A stretch of 64,000 nucleotides of DNA, taken from the NCBI GenBank assembly GCA_002480565.1, contig DLCK01000028.1, positions 108,773 through 172,772 on the forward strand. Direction: 5' to 3'. A program made the translations under genes and the position numbers. The first letter of the stretch is position 1. The number at the start of each line of letters is the position of its first letter. This document shows positions 53,801 to 62,900 of the stretch, in pieces. The stretch is from Phycisphaerales bacterium UBA7800. GTDB taxonomy: Bacteria; Planctomycetota; Phycisphaerae; Phycisphaerales; Phycisphaeraceae. Under the pieces are notes generated by a model. That model saw only the letters and a program-made list of their open reading frames with translations. It was not told the DNA's origin and searched no databases.

Positions 53801-55303
53801 ACTGAAATTAAAGACGGTGGTACAGTCGCGGTTGGTAATTTCTATTCCACAGGTGACTTCACGTTGCGTGGTTCAGCCAAACTCTATGGCACAGCTGCAA
53901 CAGCAGATGATATGGACATTCGTGATGGCGGAACGCGTCTCTACGTCGACCTGGATCAGGCAGGTGCCTCAAGAGGTGCAGGTTCTTCAGTAACCACAAC
54001 CGCAGTCGATGAAAAAGGCGTCAGCGATGGTACATACACCAACGGTCCTGTCACGGAAGACGATGGAAAGTTTGATTCAGCCATCTACTTTGATGGTGAC
54101 AATGACTATCTTGTGATGGATCACAACGGTGCTTATCTCATCAACTCCGGCACAATCAGCTTCTGGTTTAAAGCCGAAAATCTTTCAGGTTCTCAAGGAC
54201 TCTTTTCCAAAGATTCAGATGGCTATGACAACGGCGGACACCTGAGTGTTTACCTTGATGGTTCAACACTCAAAGCACGTCTGCAAAGTGATTCAGCAAG
54301 CTATGAAATCAGTGAATCCGGAATCAGTACAGATACCTGGTATCACGCAGCGGTCTCCTTTGGGCCAGCAGGAATGAAGCTGATCCTCAATGGACAGATC
54401 GTAGACACCAATGCATACACAGGTGGCATGGGCACTTCATCTGGAGATGATGGCAATGAAGAACCCATTGTCATTGGTGCAAGCAGTAAAAATTCCGGTA
54501 ACGAGTCGGCAACACCAGTGAATGATTATTTCACAGGTTGGATCGATGATGTGCGTATCTATGGTGATCCATTGACCACCACGCAAATTGCAAGCGTTAT
54601 GGAAGATGGACACCCCGATGCGGATTCAGCAGTCGGGCTGGTTGTCAAGGATACCGGTGGCTATGGTGAACCATTGGATATGACGGTCACTGATCCACAG
54701 TCTGTTACATGGGATAATCACGGCGGCATGGCATTCACAGGCCCCAACCGTGCAGTATCAGATTCTGCAGCAACCAAGATTTCCGATGCACTACAAGCAT
54801 CTGGCGCTTTGACAATAGAAGTGATCTTCACAGCTGACAGCGTCGAACAATCTGGTCATATCGCATCAGTTTCTGATGGTGGGTACAACCGGAACTTTAC
54901 AGTTGCTCAGGATGACGAACAATACAACGTTCGCTTGAGAACGACAGGTACCGATTCCAATGCATCACCTGCGATTGAATCCAACGATGTGCTGACGACT
55001 GATCAACAGCATCTGGTCATCACATGGGACGGAACCAATGTCAAAGTATATCGCAACGGCAATCTCGAAAGTACAACTGAAAATCAAGGTGCTTTGAGTA
55101 GTTGGAGTGATACCATGCATTTGGTATTTGGTAATGAGTCGGATGGTTCACAACCATGGGAAGGTTTCCTTGAACGCTTTGCAATCTATGACCAGGCACT
55201 TAACAGCATGCAGGTCGAAGATGTGTTTAACGGTGAAGAACCACGTGCCAATACACAGACTCAGGCTGTGAGTTTCCATGTCCGTTGGTTTGAAAATCCA
55301 TAA
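50873..55303 (+). CDS. Giant PilX/GspK-like pseudopilin with nested LamG, copy 2
   Basis: A 1476-residue paralogue. The prepilin helix (RGVAMVLVLVALAMATVIG) is identical. A GATase-like domain at about 155-370 (KVVLVVGNSLLLNTQEAA) is followed by a LamG-like domain at 380-730. That domain is broken near 480-600 by a low-complexity block of Asp runs, then His, Gly, Arg and Tyr repeats with three Cys, then a second Asp run. Next comes a second LamG (QWKLNEMTG at about 752) split by a beta-helix containing four DGGT phrases (DGGTRIYG, DGGTRVYV, DGGTVAVG, DGGTRLYV), resuming at GVSDGTYTNG near 1049. A C-terminal concanavalin domain ends the protein. CAGGAGA precedes the ATG at 50873. Confidence 0.78.
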   Translation: MLKLTPISKTAGKRQRGVAMVLVLVALAMATVIGLSFLNTQSTSTGIARNVNSQTRARGIAESAMEMTIDHLRTSSTWRNDKEEGAWVGPESDNNTIDGGTFSIIVQDGRLDASGNLVDGDGDLSDEVSDHVVLTAIGYYKGVSHTIRAEVTPEAGDVTPAKVVLVVGNSLLLNTQEAARRAQLIEWGYEVTVVSASASQSQFDELAEENDVFLISETISSGQLGSKLRDVGAGVINEERALYDDFRLTSGQASEYNDTRFELTDVSHYITSTLTGDLITVFGSSQRMQYVSSSSLPSGATVLATNPNNDEPALIVVEAGAALQSGTAAGRRVFLPWATSGLNFEALNANGLEVLKRSIEWATQQSSTPSPILHYDFSEQAGEVIRDKYGNVDMHLDRGDDDDAITWVTDPNGMGIQFSQDPDEGTAVCITSSPTDSEDLAASIAQTGAVTVQVFFKQLNGSENGGYVISMANMAVEDDTQPVDDDDDDDGYSGRRRRGHHGRSRGGHHGGYYGGHHSLDSSATYTESVDINQDSETVIYYSYGGSSSSSGRCGWSRRSSSRSDSYRVCYSRDRGYYYRRCGNGDDDDDEDDDVPEDAPDLFDNFCIDGAPSSGQFDHLLYLRHSDDDVQIEASSAWEEDTPIVYAFTFDSADGMVRVYVNGTQVESAEVQESNLNNWISQWLTLGNSPSLSRPFVGTIYDVKIWPNALSAAQLKDNADDLLGDGDDSDTPNIIVLYEFSEVDPVAPQLISQWKLNEMTGLQSGGATYGNGASADDEFDLRGSAQIDGFRSSQGNYGGSNRYLPVNASTNSSSSNKFDIRDGGTRIYGNALCGQYGNPYSVINVSGSAQVTESRSAQTSNILLPSTVTVPTAGRPSYSGNYQTSNNYNGTISSNIFAGNVTVKSNSKITISGDVTLWCSNFEIKDGGTRVYVPEGSSLTVYASGTVTIRGSAQLNYQSNQTTGASRVNIFTTNGGNTEIKDGGTVAVGNFYSTGDFTLRGSAKLYGTAATADDMDIRDGGTRLYVDLDQAGASRGAGSSVTTTAVDEKGVSDGTYTNGPVTEDDGKFDSAIYFDGDNDYLVMDHNGAYLINSGTISFWFKAENLSGSQGLFSKDSDGYDNGGHLSVYLDGSTLKARLQSDSASYEISESGISTDTWYHAAVSFGPAGMKLILNGQIVDTNAYTGGMGTSSGDDGNEEPIVIGASSKNSGNESATPVNDYFTGWIDDVRIYGDPLTTTQIASVMEDGHPDADSAVGLVVKDTGGYGEPLDMTVTDPQSVTWDNHGGMAFTGPNRAVSDSAATKISDALQASGALTIEVIFTADSVEQSGHIASVSDGGYNRNFTVAQDDEQYNVRLRTTGTDSNASPAIESNDVLTTDQQHLVITWDGTNVKVYRNGNLESTTENQGALSSWSDTMHLVFGNESDGSQPWEGFLERFAIYDQALNSMQVEDVFNGEEPRANTQTQAVSFHVRWFENP
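50918..51315 (+). repeat. Duplicated pilin N-terminal segment, copy 2
   Basis: The second copy of the segment starting near 46965. The sequences are alike enough for gene conversion, especially over the hydrophobic helix and the following 30 codons. Confidence 0.7.
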
Positions 55304-55330
55304 GGCAAATGACAGATAATTGACAACGCC

Positions 55331-55365
55331 ACAACCCGCGAGACCTTTCTCGCGGGTTGTTTTAT
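55331..55365 (+). terminator. Strong terminator after the pseudopilin operon
   Basis: ACAACCCGCGAGA (55331-55343) and TCTCGCGGGTTGT (55348-55360) form a perfect 13-bp stem with loop CCTT, followed by TTTTATTTT. It separates the pseudopilin operon from the kinase gene. Confidence 0.95.
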
Positions 55366-55399
55366 TTTCAGTTTCTATGGACTGCTGTATCATTAAAAT

Positions 55400-56353
55400 A
55401 TGACTAAACACATTGATTGCATCACGGCTGGATCCTGTGTGCTTGATATTCTGGCACACCCAGTAAATCTCAACGAACCACTGATCAACCATCCGGTTCA
55501 TCGTATCAACCCCATGCAACTGCTCTGTGGCGGACTCTCGTGCAACAGTGGGATTGCTTTGGCAAGACTTGGATGCAAGACCAATATCTTTACCTATGTT
55601 GGCAAGGATACATGGGGGCAAATGGTTCGACAGATGTTAACCGATGAAAACGTAGACACGTCATTACTACTCACCCATGAATCCGAACCCACAAGTACCA
55701 CCGTGGTGACCATTGATCCATCTGGCGATCGCGCGTTTATACATTGTCAAGGGGCAGCCAAGCGTCTGAATATTGCGACTTGTATGGATCATCTGGCCAC
55801 TTTTGCCAAGTCCAGATTTTTTCTCTGTGGCTATTACAGTCTCATGCCAGATTTGCAGGACGATTTACCCGAGCTCTTTGAAGCGCTTCGAAACTGTGGT
55901 GTCAAAACAGCGATGGATGCAGCAGGTGACGGGGGCAGCATGAAGCCTTTGGATCAAATCCTCCCGCATCTTGATTTGTATATCCCATCACTTACCGAAG
56001 CGCAGCATCAAACCGGTCAGACTGATCCCAAAAAGATGATCGACATGTATCGTGATGCAGGTGCCATGGGAATCCTCGGTGTGAAACTCGGTGAAGAGGG
56101 TGTGCTGCTTAGTGATTGTGATGGCGAGTATCTGCATCTCCCTGCCTGCCAACTGCCCGATGGTGAATCTGTCATTGACACAACGGGGGCCGGTGACACA
56201 TTCCTTGCTGGGATGATTGCTGCATTGATCCGTGGATATGACATGGCAGAGGCGGGGCGATTTGGCACCGCTGTTGCAGCGTGTTGTGTGACCGCAATGG
56301 GGGGCACAACAGGTATCCGTTCATGGGACGACACGCAGCAGTTACTCGGCTAG
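55400..56353 (+). CDS. PfkB-family carbohydrate kinase
   Basis: A 317-residue kinase of the ribokinase/PfkB fold. The N-terminal substrate-binding segment ends in LLCGGLSCNSGIALARLG, which has the GG motif. The C-terminal signature DTTGAGDTFLAGM holds the catalytic Asp. It phosphorylates a sugar or nucleoside with ATP, and the exact substrate cannot be told. It starts 40 bases after the terminator and is likely transcribed from a promoter just ahead. It is convergent with glmS, with no clear terminator between. Confidence 0.92.
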   Translation: MTKHIDCITAGSCVLDILAHPVNLNEPLINHPVHRINPMQLLCGGLSCNSGIALARLGCKTNIFTYVGKDTWGQMVRQMLTDENVDTSLLLTHESEPTSTTVVTIDPSGDRAFIHCQGAAKRLNIATCMDHLATFAKSRFFLCGYYSLMPDLQDDLPELFEALRNCGVKTAMDAAGDGGSMKPLDQILPHLDLYIPSLTEAQHQTGQTDPKKMIDMYRDAGAMGILGVKLGEEGVLLSDCDGEYLHLPACQLPDGESVIDTTGAGDTFLAGMIAALIRGYDMAEAGRFGTAVAACCVTAMGGTTGIRSWDDTQQLLG

Positions 56354-56410
56354 CGACTAAATCAACAACACCAATTAATTACTTTCAAATGCCAGGCAGC
56401 AGTCCGGCGG

Positions 56411-58288
56411 TTATTCCACCGTCACACTCTTGGCTAGGTTCCGGGGTTTGTCCACGTCCTGTCCGCGTAGCACCGCAGCGTGGTACGCGAGAATCTGAAG
56501 TGGAACCACCGTCAACATCGGCTGCAAAGGCTCGGCAATATCAGGCACAGTGAACACCGCATCAGCATACTGATGAATGTCATCATCACCTTCAGTAGCC
56601 ACGACCAACGTTCGTCCACCACGGGCACGGACTTCTTCAATGTTGCTGATCACCTTGTCATATTGACTGCCTTTGGTCGCAACGAAAACAACAGGCATGC
56701 CCTTGTCGATCAGGGCAATCGGGCCATGCTTCATCTCTGCTGCTGGCATCCCCTCAGCATGGATGTAAGAGATTTCCTTGAGTTTCAATGCCCCTTCAAT
56801 GGCAACAGGATAGTTGTACCCGCGACCAAGGAACAGCCAATTGTCACGATCCACGCAGTCCTCAACACACTTGCGGATGTGATCGGATTGTTCGAGGACT
56901 CGGCTGACCAGATCAGGGAGTTGTTCAAGTTGACGAAGGTAGGATTTGACGACTTCATCGGAAAGGAAGCGTCGTTTGCCAAGGTACAACGAGATCAATG
57001 TCAGTACCGCGACTTGCCCGACAAAGGCTTTGGTCGAAGCCACACCGATTTCAGGCCCCACGTGCAGATAGACACCTGCGTCGGTTTCACGGGAGATCGT
57101 TGAACCTACAGAGTTGACCACGCCAAGTGCAATTGCACCGCGTTCCTTGGCTTCTGTCAATGCTGCCAATGTGTCTGCGGTTTCACCGGATTGGCTTACT
57201 GCGACAACGACCGTGCCTTCCTCAATGATCGGATTGCGATAACGAAATTCACTGGCATACTCACATCGTGCTGGAATCTTCGCCAGGTCCTCAAGCAGGT
57301 ATTCACCGATGAGTCCAGCATGATAGGCAGTTCCTTGAGCAGTGAAGATAAACCGATGAGCACGGATTAAATCACGGGCAATAGACGAGAGTCCACCTAA
57401 TACGACACGACCTTCACGATGATCAATGCGACCCCGAAGACAGTTACGAATCGCTTCGGGCTGCTCCATGATTTCTTTGAGCATGAAGTGCTTGTAGCCA
57501 CCAAGTTCGATCTGTTCCAGATCAAATTCCAGTTCCGTGACTTCCCGGGCAACCGAGACGTTGTCAATTGTCGTCGTCCGGAAATCCACCGCCCATGGTC
57601 CGCCATCACCGATTTTATCTTCGGCTCCGGCACAGAGTCGTACGACCTGATAATCATCGAGCGTAATGACCTGTGTCGTATGAGCAATAATGGCTGATGC
57701 GTCCGAAGCGATGACATATGCACTGTCAGCAATGCCAACAATCAAAGGTGATCCCTTGCGAGCTGCGACGATGGTATGCGGCTCGTTATCACAGATTACT
57801 GCGATGGCATAAGCGCCCCGGACTTCTCGTAATGCGGTCTGGACAGCTTTTTCAAGATCACCGTCGTAGATCTCTGCGACAAGTTTGGCAAGTACCTCAG
57901 TGTCGGTTTCAGATTCAAAGGTGTGTCCTTTGTCAGTGAGGTATTTGCGCAGCGGGATGTAATTTTCAATGATACCGTTATGAACCAAAGCGATGGTGTG
58001 ACCTGTTTTGGTCAGGCCGGTATGCGGATGAGCATTGGGTTCGGAAGGTTCACCATGTGTTGCCCAGCGAGTATGAGCGATACCGCTGTGCCCTTCAAAT
58101 CCGCCGGTGGTGTTGATGAGTTCTTCAAGCACGCGGACTCTGCCGACGGACTTGCCGACCTTGATGCCTTTACTGCTTGCAATGGCTAGACCCGCTGAGT
58201 CGTACCCACGGTATTCCAGGCGTTTGAGACCTTCAACGAGTATTGATGCAGCAGGCTTGGGGCCAACGTATCCGACAATTCCACACAT
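56411..58288 (-). CDS. glmS: Glutamine-fructose-6-phosphate aminotransferase
   Basis: GlmS (625 residues) makes glucosamine-6-phosphate from fructose-6-phosphate and glutamine, the first step toward UDP-GlcNAc for cell wall and lipid A. The N-terminal Cys2 of MCGIVGYVG is the glutaminase nucleophile, and TRWATHGEPSEPNAHP is the glutamine-site loop. Two SIS domains follow (VVAVSQSGETADT, EGALKLKEISYIHAE). The C-terminal NLAKSVTVE is the standard end, and the length is normal. No glmS ribozyme is visible in the short upstream region. Confidence 0.98.
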   Translation of the reverse strand: MCGIVGYVGPKPAASILVEGLKRLEYRGYDSAGLAIASSKGIKVGKSVGRVRVLEELINTTGGFEGHSGIAHTRWATHGEPSEPNAHPHTGLTKTGHTIALVHNGIIENYIPLRKYLTDKGHTFESETDTEVLAKLVAEIYDGDLEKAVQTALREVRGAYAIAVICDNEPHTIVAARKGSPLIVGIADSAYVIASDASAIIAHTTQVITLDDYQVVRLCAGAEDKIGDGGPWAVDFRTTTIDNVSVAREVTELEFDLEQIELGGYKHFMLKEIMEQPEAIRNCLRGRIDHREGRVVLGGLSSIARDLIRAHRFIFTAQGTAYHAGLIGEYLLEDLAKIPARCEYASEFRYRNPIIEEGTVVVAVSQSGETADTLAALTEAKERGAIALGVVNSVGSTISRETDAGVYLHVGPEIGVASTKAFVGQVAVLTLISLYLGKRRFLSDEVVKSYLRQLEQLPDLVSRVLEQSDHIRKCVEDCVDRDNWLFLGRGYNYPVAIEGALKLKEISYIHAEGMPAAEMKHGPIALIDKGMPVVFVATKGSQYDKVISNIEEVRARGGRTLVVATEGDDDIHQYADAVFTVPDIAEPLQPMLTVVPLQILAYHAAVLRGQDVDKPRNLAKSVTVE

Positions 58289-58374
58289 AAGTGATTCCTT
58301 ATGAGAACTTCAATTGAGTTAACGGTTCTAAACCATTGTATTGAATCGGCAAAATCCAGCGCATTTGCAGATAC

Positions 58375-59262
58375 TTATTTTATCGGTCGAAACTGCGTCT
58401 GAGTCCACTTTGGATTATCAAAAGAGCCTTGCAGAACATGATGTGTTAAACAGGTTTGCGCGACATCTTTGTCGTCAAGTTCTAATTCCCAAAAGCCCTG
58501 GCCATGTGGAAAATGTGGATCCATCATGGTCGGAGACCCGCTGTTGAGATCAAAAAAACCTTCATCCCGAGGCCATGCCCATGGATAGTGCACGTGCCCG
58601 TGCGTGAATATGATGTTCAAACGCTTGGCGGCGCGCCCCAGAATGTCGATCAATGCCTGTTGCTCAGCAAGTTGGTGATTGTGCTTCATCCGGGAAAAGG
58701 CAGGGGGATTGCCAATGGCATAATGACAAAGCACGATGATGTTCTGGCCATCAGCCGTTGCGTCCAATAAGCGGATGAGTTGGTTGATCTGCTCTTGGCC
58801 TAATTCACCACGTGATGTGATTTTACGCGGGACTGCTGAATCAAGCATCAAAACAGACCATGATTTTGATACAGGGATCATCGCTGGGAACTTGGCTGGC
58901 ATCCAATCCCCAAGATAATGCCGCGGCAACTGACTGCGGGTAGCTAAGTAGGTATACCGATCATGATTGCCCGGTACAGCCAATACCTGTTGGACAGCAT
59001 CCGTCAACGGCTTGAGCTTGGTTATTGCCTGTTCAAATTCACGAGGCATCGCTGTGGTTGAAAAATCGCCGCTAAGCAAAAGCAGTTCAGGGCCAAGACG
59101 CAATGCCTTTTGAACCACCACATCAAGACGGGCAGCATCAAAACGCTTGCGACGGGATTTCCAAAGATTAATCTGCCCAAGAATTCGTTTGCCCAGCAAT
59201 TGCCAGGGAGCAACCCAAAGTTGGTAGCAGTGAATATCACCAATCAAAACGGCACGTGTCAT
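58375..59262 (-). CDS. Calcineurin-like metallophosphoesterase
   Basis: A 295-residue phosphoesterase with the five metal motifs: GDIHCYQ near the start, LLSGDF, VPGNHDRY, CHYAIG, and FTHGHVHYP. The metal-binding GDxH opening is complete (D-x-H). The substrate is not indicated. The ATG at 59262 (MTRAVLIGDIH) is the best start, since an earlier in-frame GTG would add 16 poorly conserved residues. Its neighbours are glmS downstream in the same direction and a divergent membrane-protein gene. Confidence 0.9.
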   Translation of the reverse strand: MTRAVLIGDIHCYQLWVAPWQLLGKRILGQINLWKSRRKRFDAARLDVVVQKALRLGPELLLLSGDFSTTAMPREFEQAITKLKPLTDAVQQVLAVPGNHDRYTYLATRSQLPRHYLGDWMPAKFPAMIPVSKSWSVLMLDSAVPRKITSRGELGQEQINQLIRLLDATADGQNIIVLCHYAIGNPPAFSRMKHNHQLAEQQALIDILGRAAKRLNIIFTHGHVHYPWAWPRDEGFFDLNSGSPTMMDPHFPHGQGFWELELDDKDVAQTCLTHHVLQGSFDNPKWTQTQFRPIK

Positions 59263-59439
59263 GGCAAGATGGTAACAACCTTTTAAATCCTTGCTCAATT
59301 TCGAAAACACCCATATTGCTCAATTTGCATAAATCGATATTCATTCATTTATTGTACTATTCTGAAATAAACATCATTTAGTCTCGTTATACGGATAAAA
59401 TGATAAGGTGAGCTTGATGGATTTATGGGAGACCCAATC

Positions 59440-59919
59440 ATGGCAACGATGCGATGGCGAATACTGGTTGATGTGACTTCATTGCTTGCAGGGTGTGTCC
59501 TGCTGTGGACGGGCACGCTTATGTGGTTCATTCTCCCGCCCGGTAGTCGAGGCAGTCATATTTGGCAGATGACACGACACGACTTTGGAGAAATCCACCA
59601 ATGGGCCGCAGTGGTCATGGTCGTCAGTATCCTGATTCATGTTTTCCTGAATTGGCAATGGTTCGTGGGCATGATCAATAAACTTATGAACCGGTCAAAG
59701 CCACTCACCAAACGGGGGCGGTTCATTGCAGGTCTTGCAACGTTGATTATCCTCATTGGACTCCTCGGCGGATCACTACTCATTGCCAATAGTCAGAAAG
59801 TCATTCTCCAAGGTGGCGGAGGAGCAGGGGGTGGTGGCAGACATCGTGGTGGTGATCATTCCCAGTTGGTTGTCCCCAAGCCAGACTCCTTGGATGTCGT
59901 GATCAATGTTGGACATTGA
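59440..59919 (+). CDS. DUF4405-like membrane protein
   Basis: A 159-residue protein with three likely transmembrane helices (VDVTSLLAGCVLLWTGTLMW, WAAVVMVVSILIHVFLNW, FIAGLATLIILIGLLGG). The conserved His residues in HQW and HVFLNWQWF resemble the DUF4405 family, in which they may bind haem or metal. The C-terminal tail is Gly/His-rich (GGGGAGGGGRHRGGDH). GGGAG lies eight bases before the ATG at 59440. It is 42 bases upstream of the AmmeMemoRadiSam fusion in the same direction and may be co-transcribed. Confidence 0.68.
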   Translation: MATMRWRILVDVTSLLAGCVLLWTGTLMWFILPPGSRGSHIWQMTRHDFGEIHQWAAVVMVVSILIHVFLNWQWFVGMINKLMNRSKPLTKRGRFIAGLATLIILIGLLGGSLLIANSQKVILQGGGGAGGGGRHRGGDHSQLVVPKPDSLDVVINVGH

Positions 59920-59961
59920 AGCGCATTGTCAGTTGGGATTTGATGTACAATAGACATTCTA

Positions 59962-62900
59962 ATGCCGACCGCGATACGAACATATCAGACCCGCTGGTGG
60001 CAGGGACTTGACGAAGAAAAAGTCGTCTGCACTTTATGCCCACGTGAGTGTCACATCCCCAAGAATTCCCGTGGCTTTTGTTTTGTTCGTGCCAATGTCG
60101 ATGGAGAGTTGGTTTTGACAACCTACGGGCGTAGCAGTGGATTCTGTATTGATCCCATCGAGAAAAAACCGCTCAATCACTTCCTGCCCGGAACACCGGT
60201 TCTCTCACTGGGGACAGCAGGTTGTAATCTTGGATGCAAGTTCTGTCAGAACTGGGATATTTCCAAGAGTCGCCAAATGGACACTGTTGCAGGCAAGGCA
60301 GGCCCCGACACCATCGTACAAGCTGCGTTGCAAACACACTGTCGCAGTTTGGCATTCACGTACAACGATCCAATTATCTGGGCAGAGTATGCCATCGACA
60401 TCGCCAAAGTCGCTCATGAAAATGATCTGAAAACCGTCGCAGTCACAGCAGGCTATATCAGTCCTGACGCACGTGCAGAATTTTTCAGTCACATGGATGC
60501 TGCCAATGTGGATCTCAAGGCATTCACCGAAACGTTCTATCGTAAACTCACTCAAACTGCATTGGAACCGGTGCTTCAAACGCTCAAGTATCTCAAGCAT
60601 CAAACGGATGTCTGGTTCGAGATTACCAATCTGGTGATCCCCGGTGAGAATGACAGTGTGGATGAATTTAAGCGTATGTGTCACTGGATCGTCACGGAAT
60701 TAGGCGATGATGTGCCGGTCCATTTTTCGGCCTTTCATCCTGATTTTAAAATGATGGACTATCCGCCAACTCCGCATCAAACGCTCATTGCTGCAAGACA
60801 GATCGCACTGGATGCCGGCATTCAATATGCCTATGTCGGTAACGTCAACGACCACACCAATCAGAGCACGTATTGCCATGCCTGTGGGAAACGGGTAATC
60901 GAACGTGACTGGTATCAACTCGGTGCGTACAAAATGGTTGGGCAGCAATGTGCTTATTGCAATACGCCGATCCCTGGCGTTTTTGATCTGTCTGGTCCAG
61001 GGAATTGGGGGCGAAAACGCCAGCCCTTGGCTATCAATGACCAGACCGAATTTATCAATCAATCGACTTTGACGCCGATCTCCATCAATGGACAGGAAAG
61101 CAGACTCATGACTGACAGTGATACACAAAAACCGATGGTCGAGTTTGACTCCCAGCAGCAGAACGCCTTGCTGGATTTTGTTCGTGGGCATGTGCATGCA
61201 GCGGTAACAGGCAATGAAACACGGATAACACAATTGCCTCATGAGTTGGAGAAAGCGCCTGCCTTTGGCTGTTTTGTCACCCTGCAAATGGATGATAAAC
61301 TCCGCGCCTGTCGTGGCCGTTGGAATCAAGCTCAAGAGATCAGTACCGAACCGCTTGGTGAATTGCTCGCAGGGGTTGCCCGTGACAGCAGTTTGCAGGA
61401 CTTTCGTTTCCCGACCATAAGTGCCAATGAACTGTCTCGTTTGTCACTGGATATTTCGATCATGCATTCGCCTTCGATGCTCAGTGAGCATGGCGAAGCG
61501 TTGGTGGGGGCGGTTGAAATTGGTAAGCATGGTTTGGTCATCATGCATCCGCAAGGCCGTGGATTACTGCTGCCGCATGTTGCAACTGAACAAGGTTGGG
61601 ATGCGCGGACTTTTCTCTGTCAGCTTTGTGCAAAAGCCGGACTGCGCAAAAACACATGGCTTGAAGATGATCAAACTCAGATCATGACCTTCCAGACGAC
61701 GCTGCTTAAGCAGGGGCCTCCCGTTGAACCTTTTTTGCCATCCAATATTTCAGCCAATCAATACACCGAATTACTCGGACTTGCCCGTAAAGTGCTTTGT
61801 GGGGACTTGTCCCCGACACCTTTGCCAACGATCCTGACGCAGACATGGCCTGATGAGTTGGGGGTGTACCTGATATCCAACACCAACCAGAACGCATCAG
61901 CATTGGGAGCCAATCAGAGTCTTGCCAAGTTGGTGACGATGGCTTGTCAATCACTTGCCAAATCACGGACGCCATCACGTTTCATCCAGCGATTAGTGGT
62001 GCTTTACAACGGCGTGCGTTTGTCTGCGGTTGATTATCCCAATCGCCATGTGAACCTGTCGTTCAACGGTGTGTTGGCTGAATCACCTAAGAGTTGGTCG
62101 TTGAACCTGCCCAGTAATCAGAGTCAGAAAGATCGAGTCGGCCAGGCCATGCAACATGCTGGTATCACCCATCAGGCTTGGCGCATTGCACAGAATCAAG
62201 GCCACGCCAAACCACGTCTGACAAGTTTTGATTTGTTTGTCCATGATGCTGTGCAATGTCCCGGCGGAGTTGACTCACGTCCTGCAGCAAGAGCAGGGCA
62301 GTTCTATCCAGATACAGCCCAAGACATTCACAGTCAGATTAAAGAGCAGATGGATAAGGTTCAGGATGTCGCGTCAAGGCATGCTCGCGCCGTAATGCTT
62401 CCTCATGCCGGCTGGGCATTTTGTCAGGATATGATTGCCCGGACTTTAGCAGAGGTTCATGTACCTGATCTGGTGATCGTCATCGCTCCGAAGCATACGC
62501 CCCATGGTGCGCACTGGTCGGTTGCCAATCACCAATCATGGGAATTGCCTTCGGGTTTGGTTCCCATTGATACCGAATGTGTCGGCCAACTTCTGGATTT
62601 GATGCCATCCCTTAAATGTGAATCCCAGGCTCATGACCAGGAGCATGCCGTGGAAGTGCTTCTGCCATGGTTGGTGGCAAAGAATCCCACGGTCCGAGTC
62701 GTGCCGATGGTCTTTGGGCATTCCAACTTTGAGCAACTTGAAGAACTTGGCGAAACGCTGGCTAAGCTCATTGAGAAAATGGACGCGCCACCACTGATCG
62801 TAATATCCAGTGACATGAATCATTTTGATGATGTGCAAACCACACACGTCAAAGACAAGCAGGCATTGGATGCCATGTGCAGTGGTGATGGGCAGAAGTT

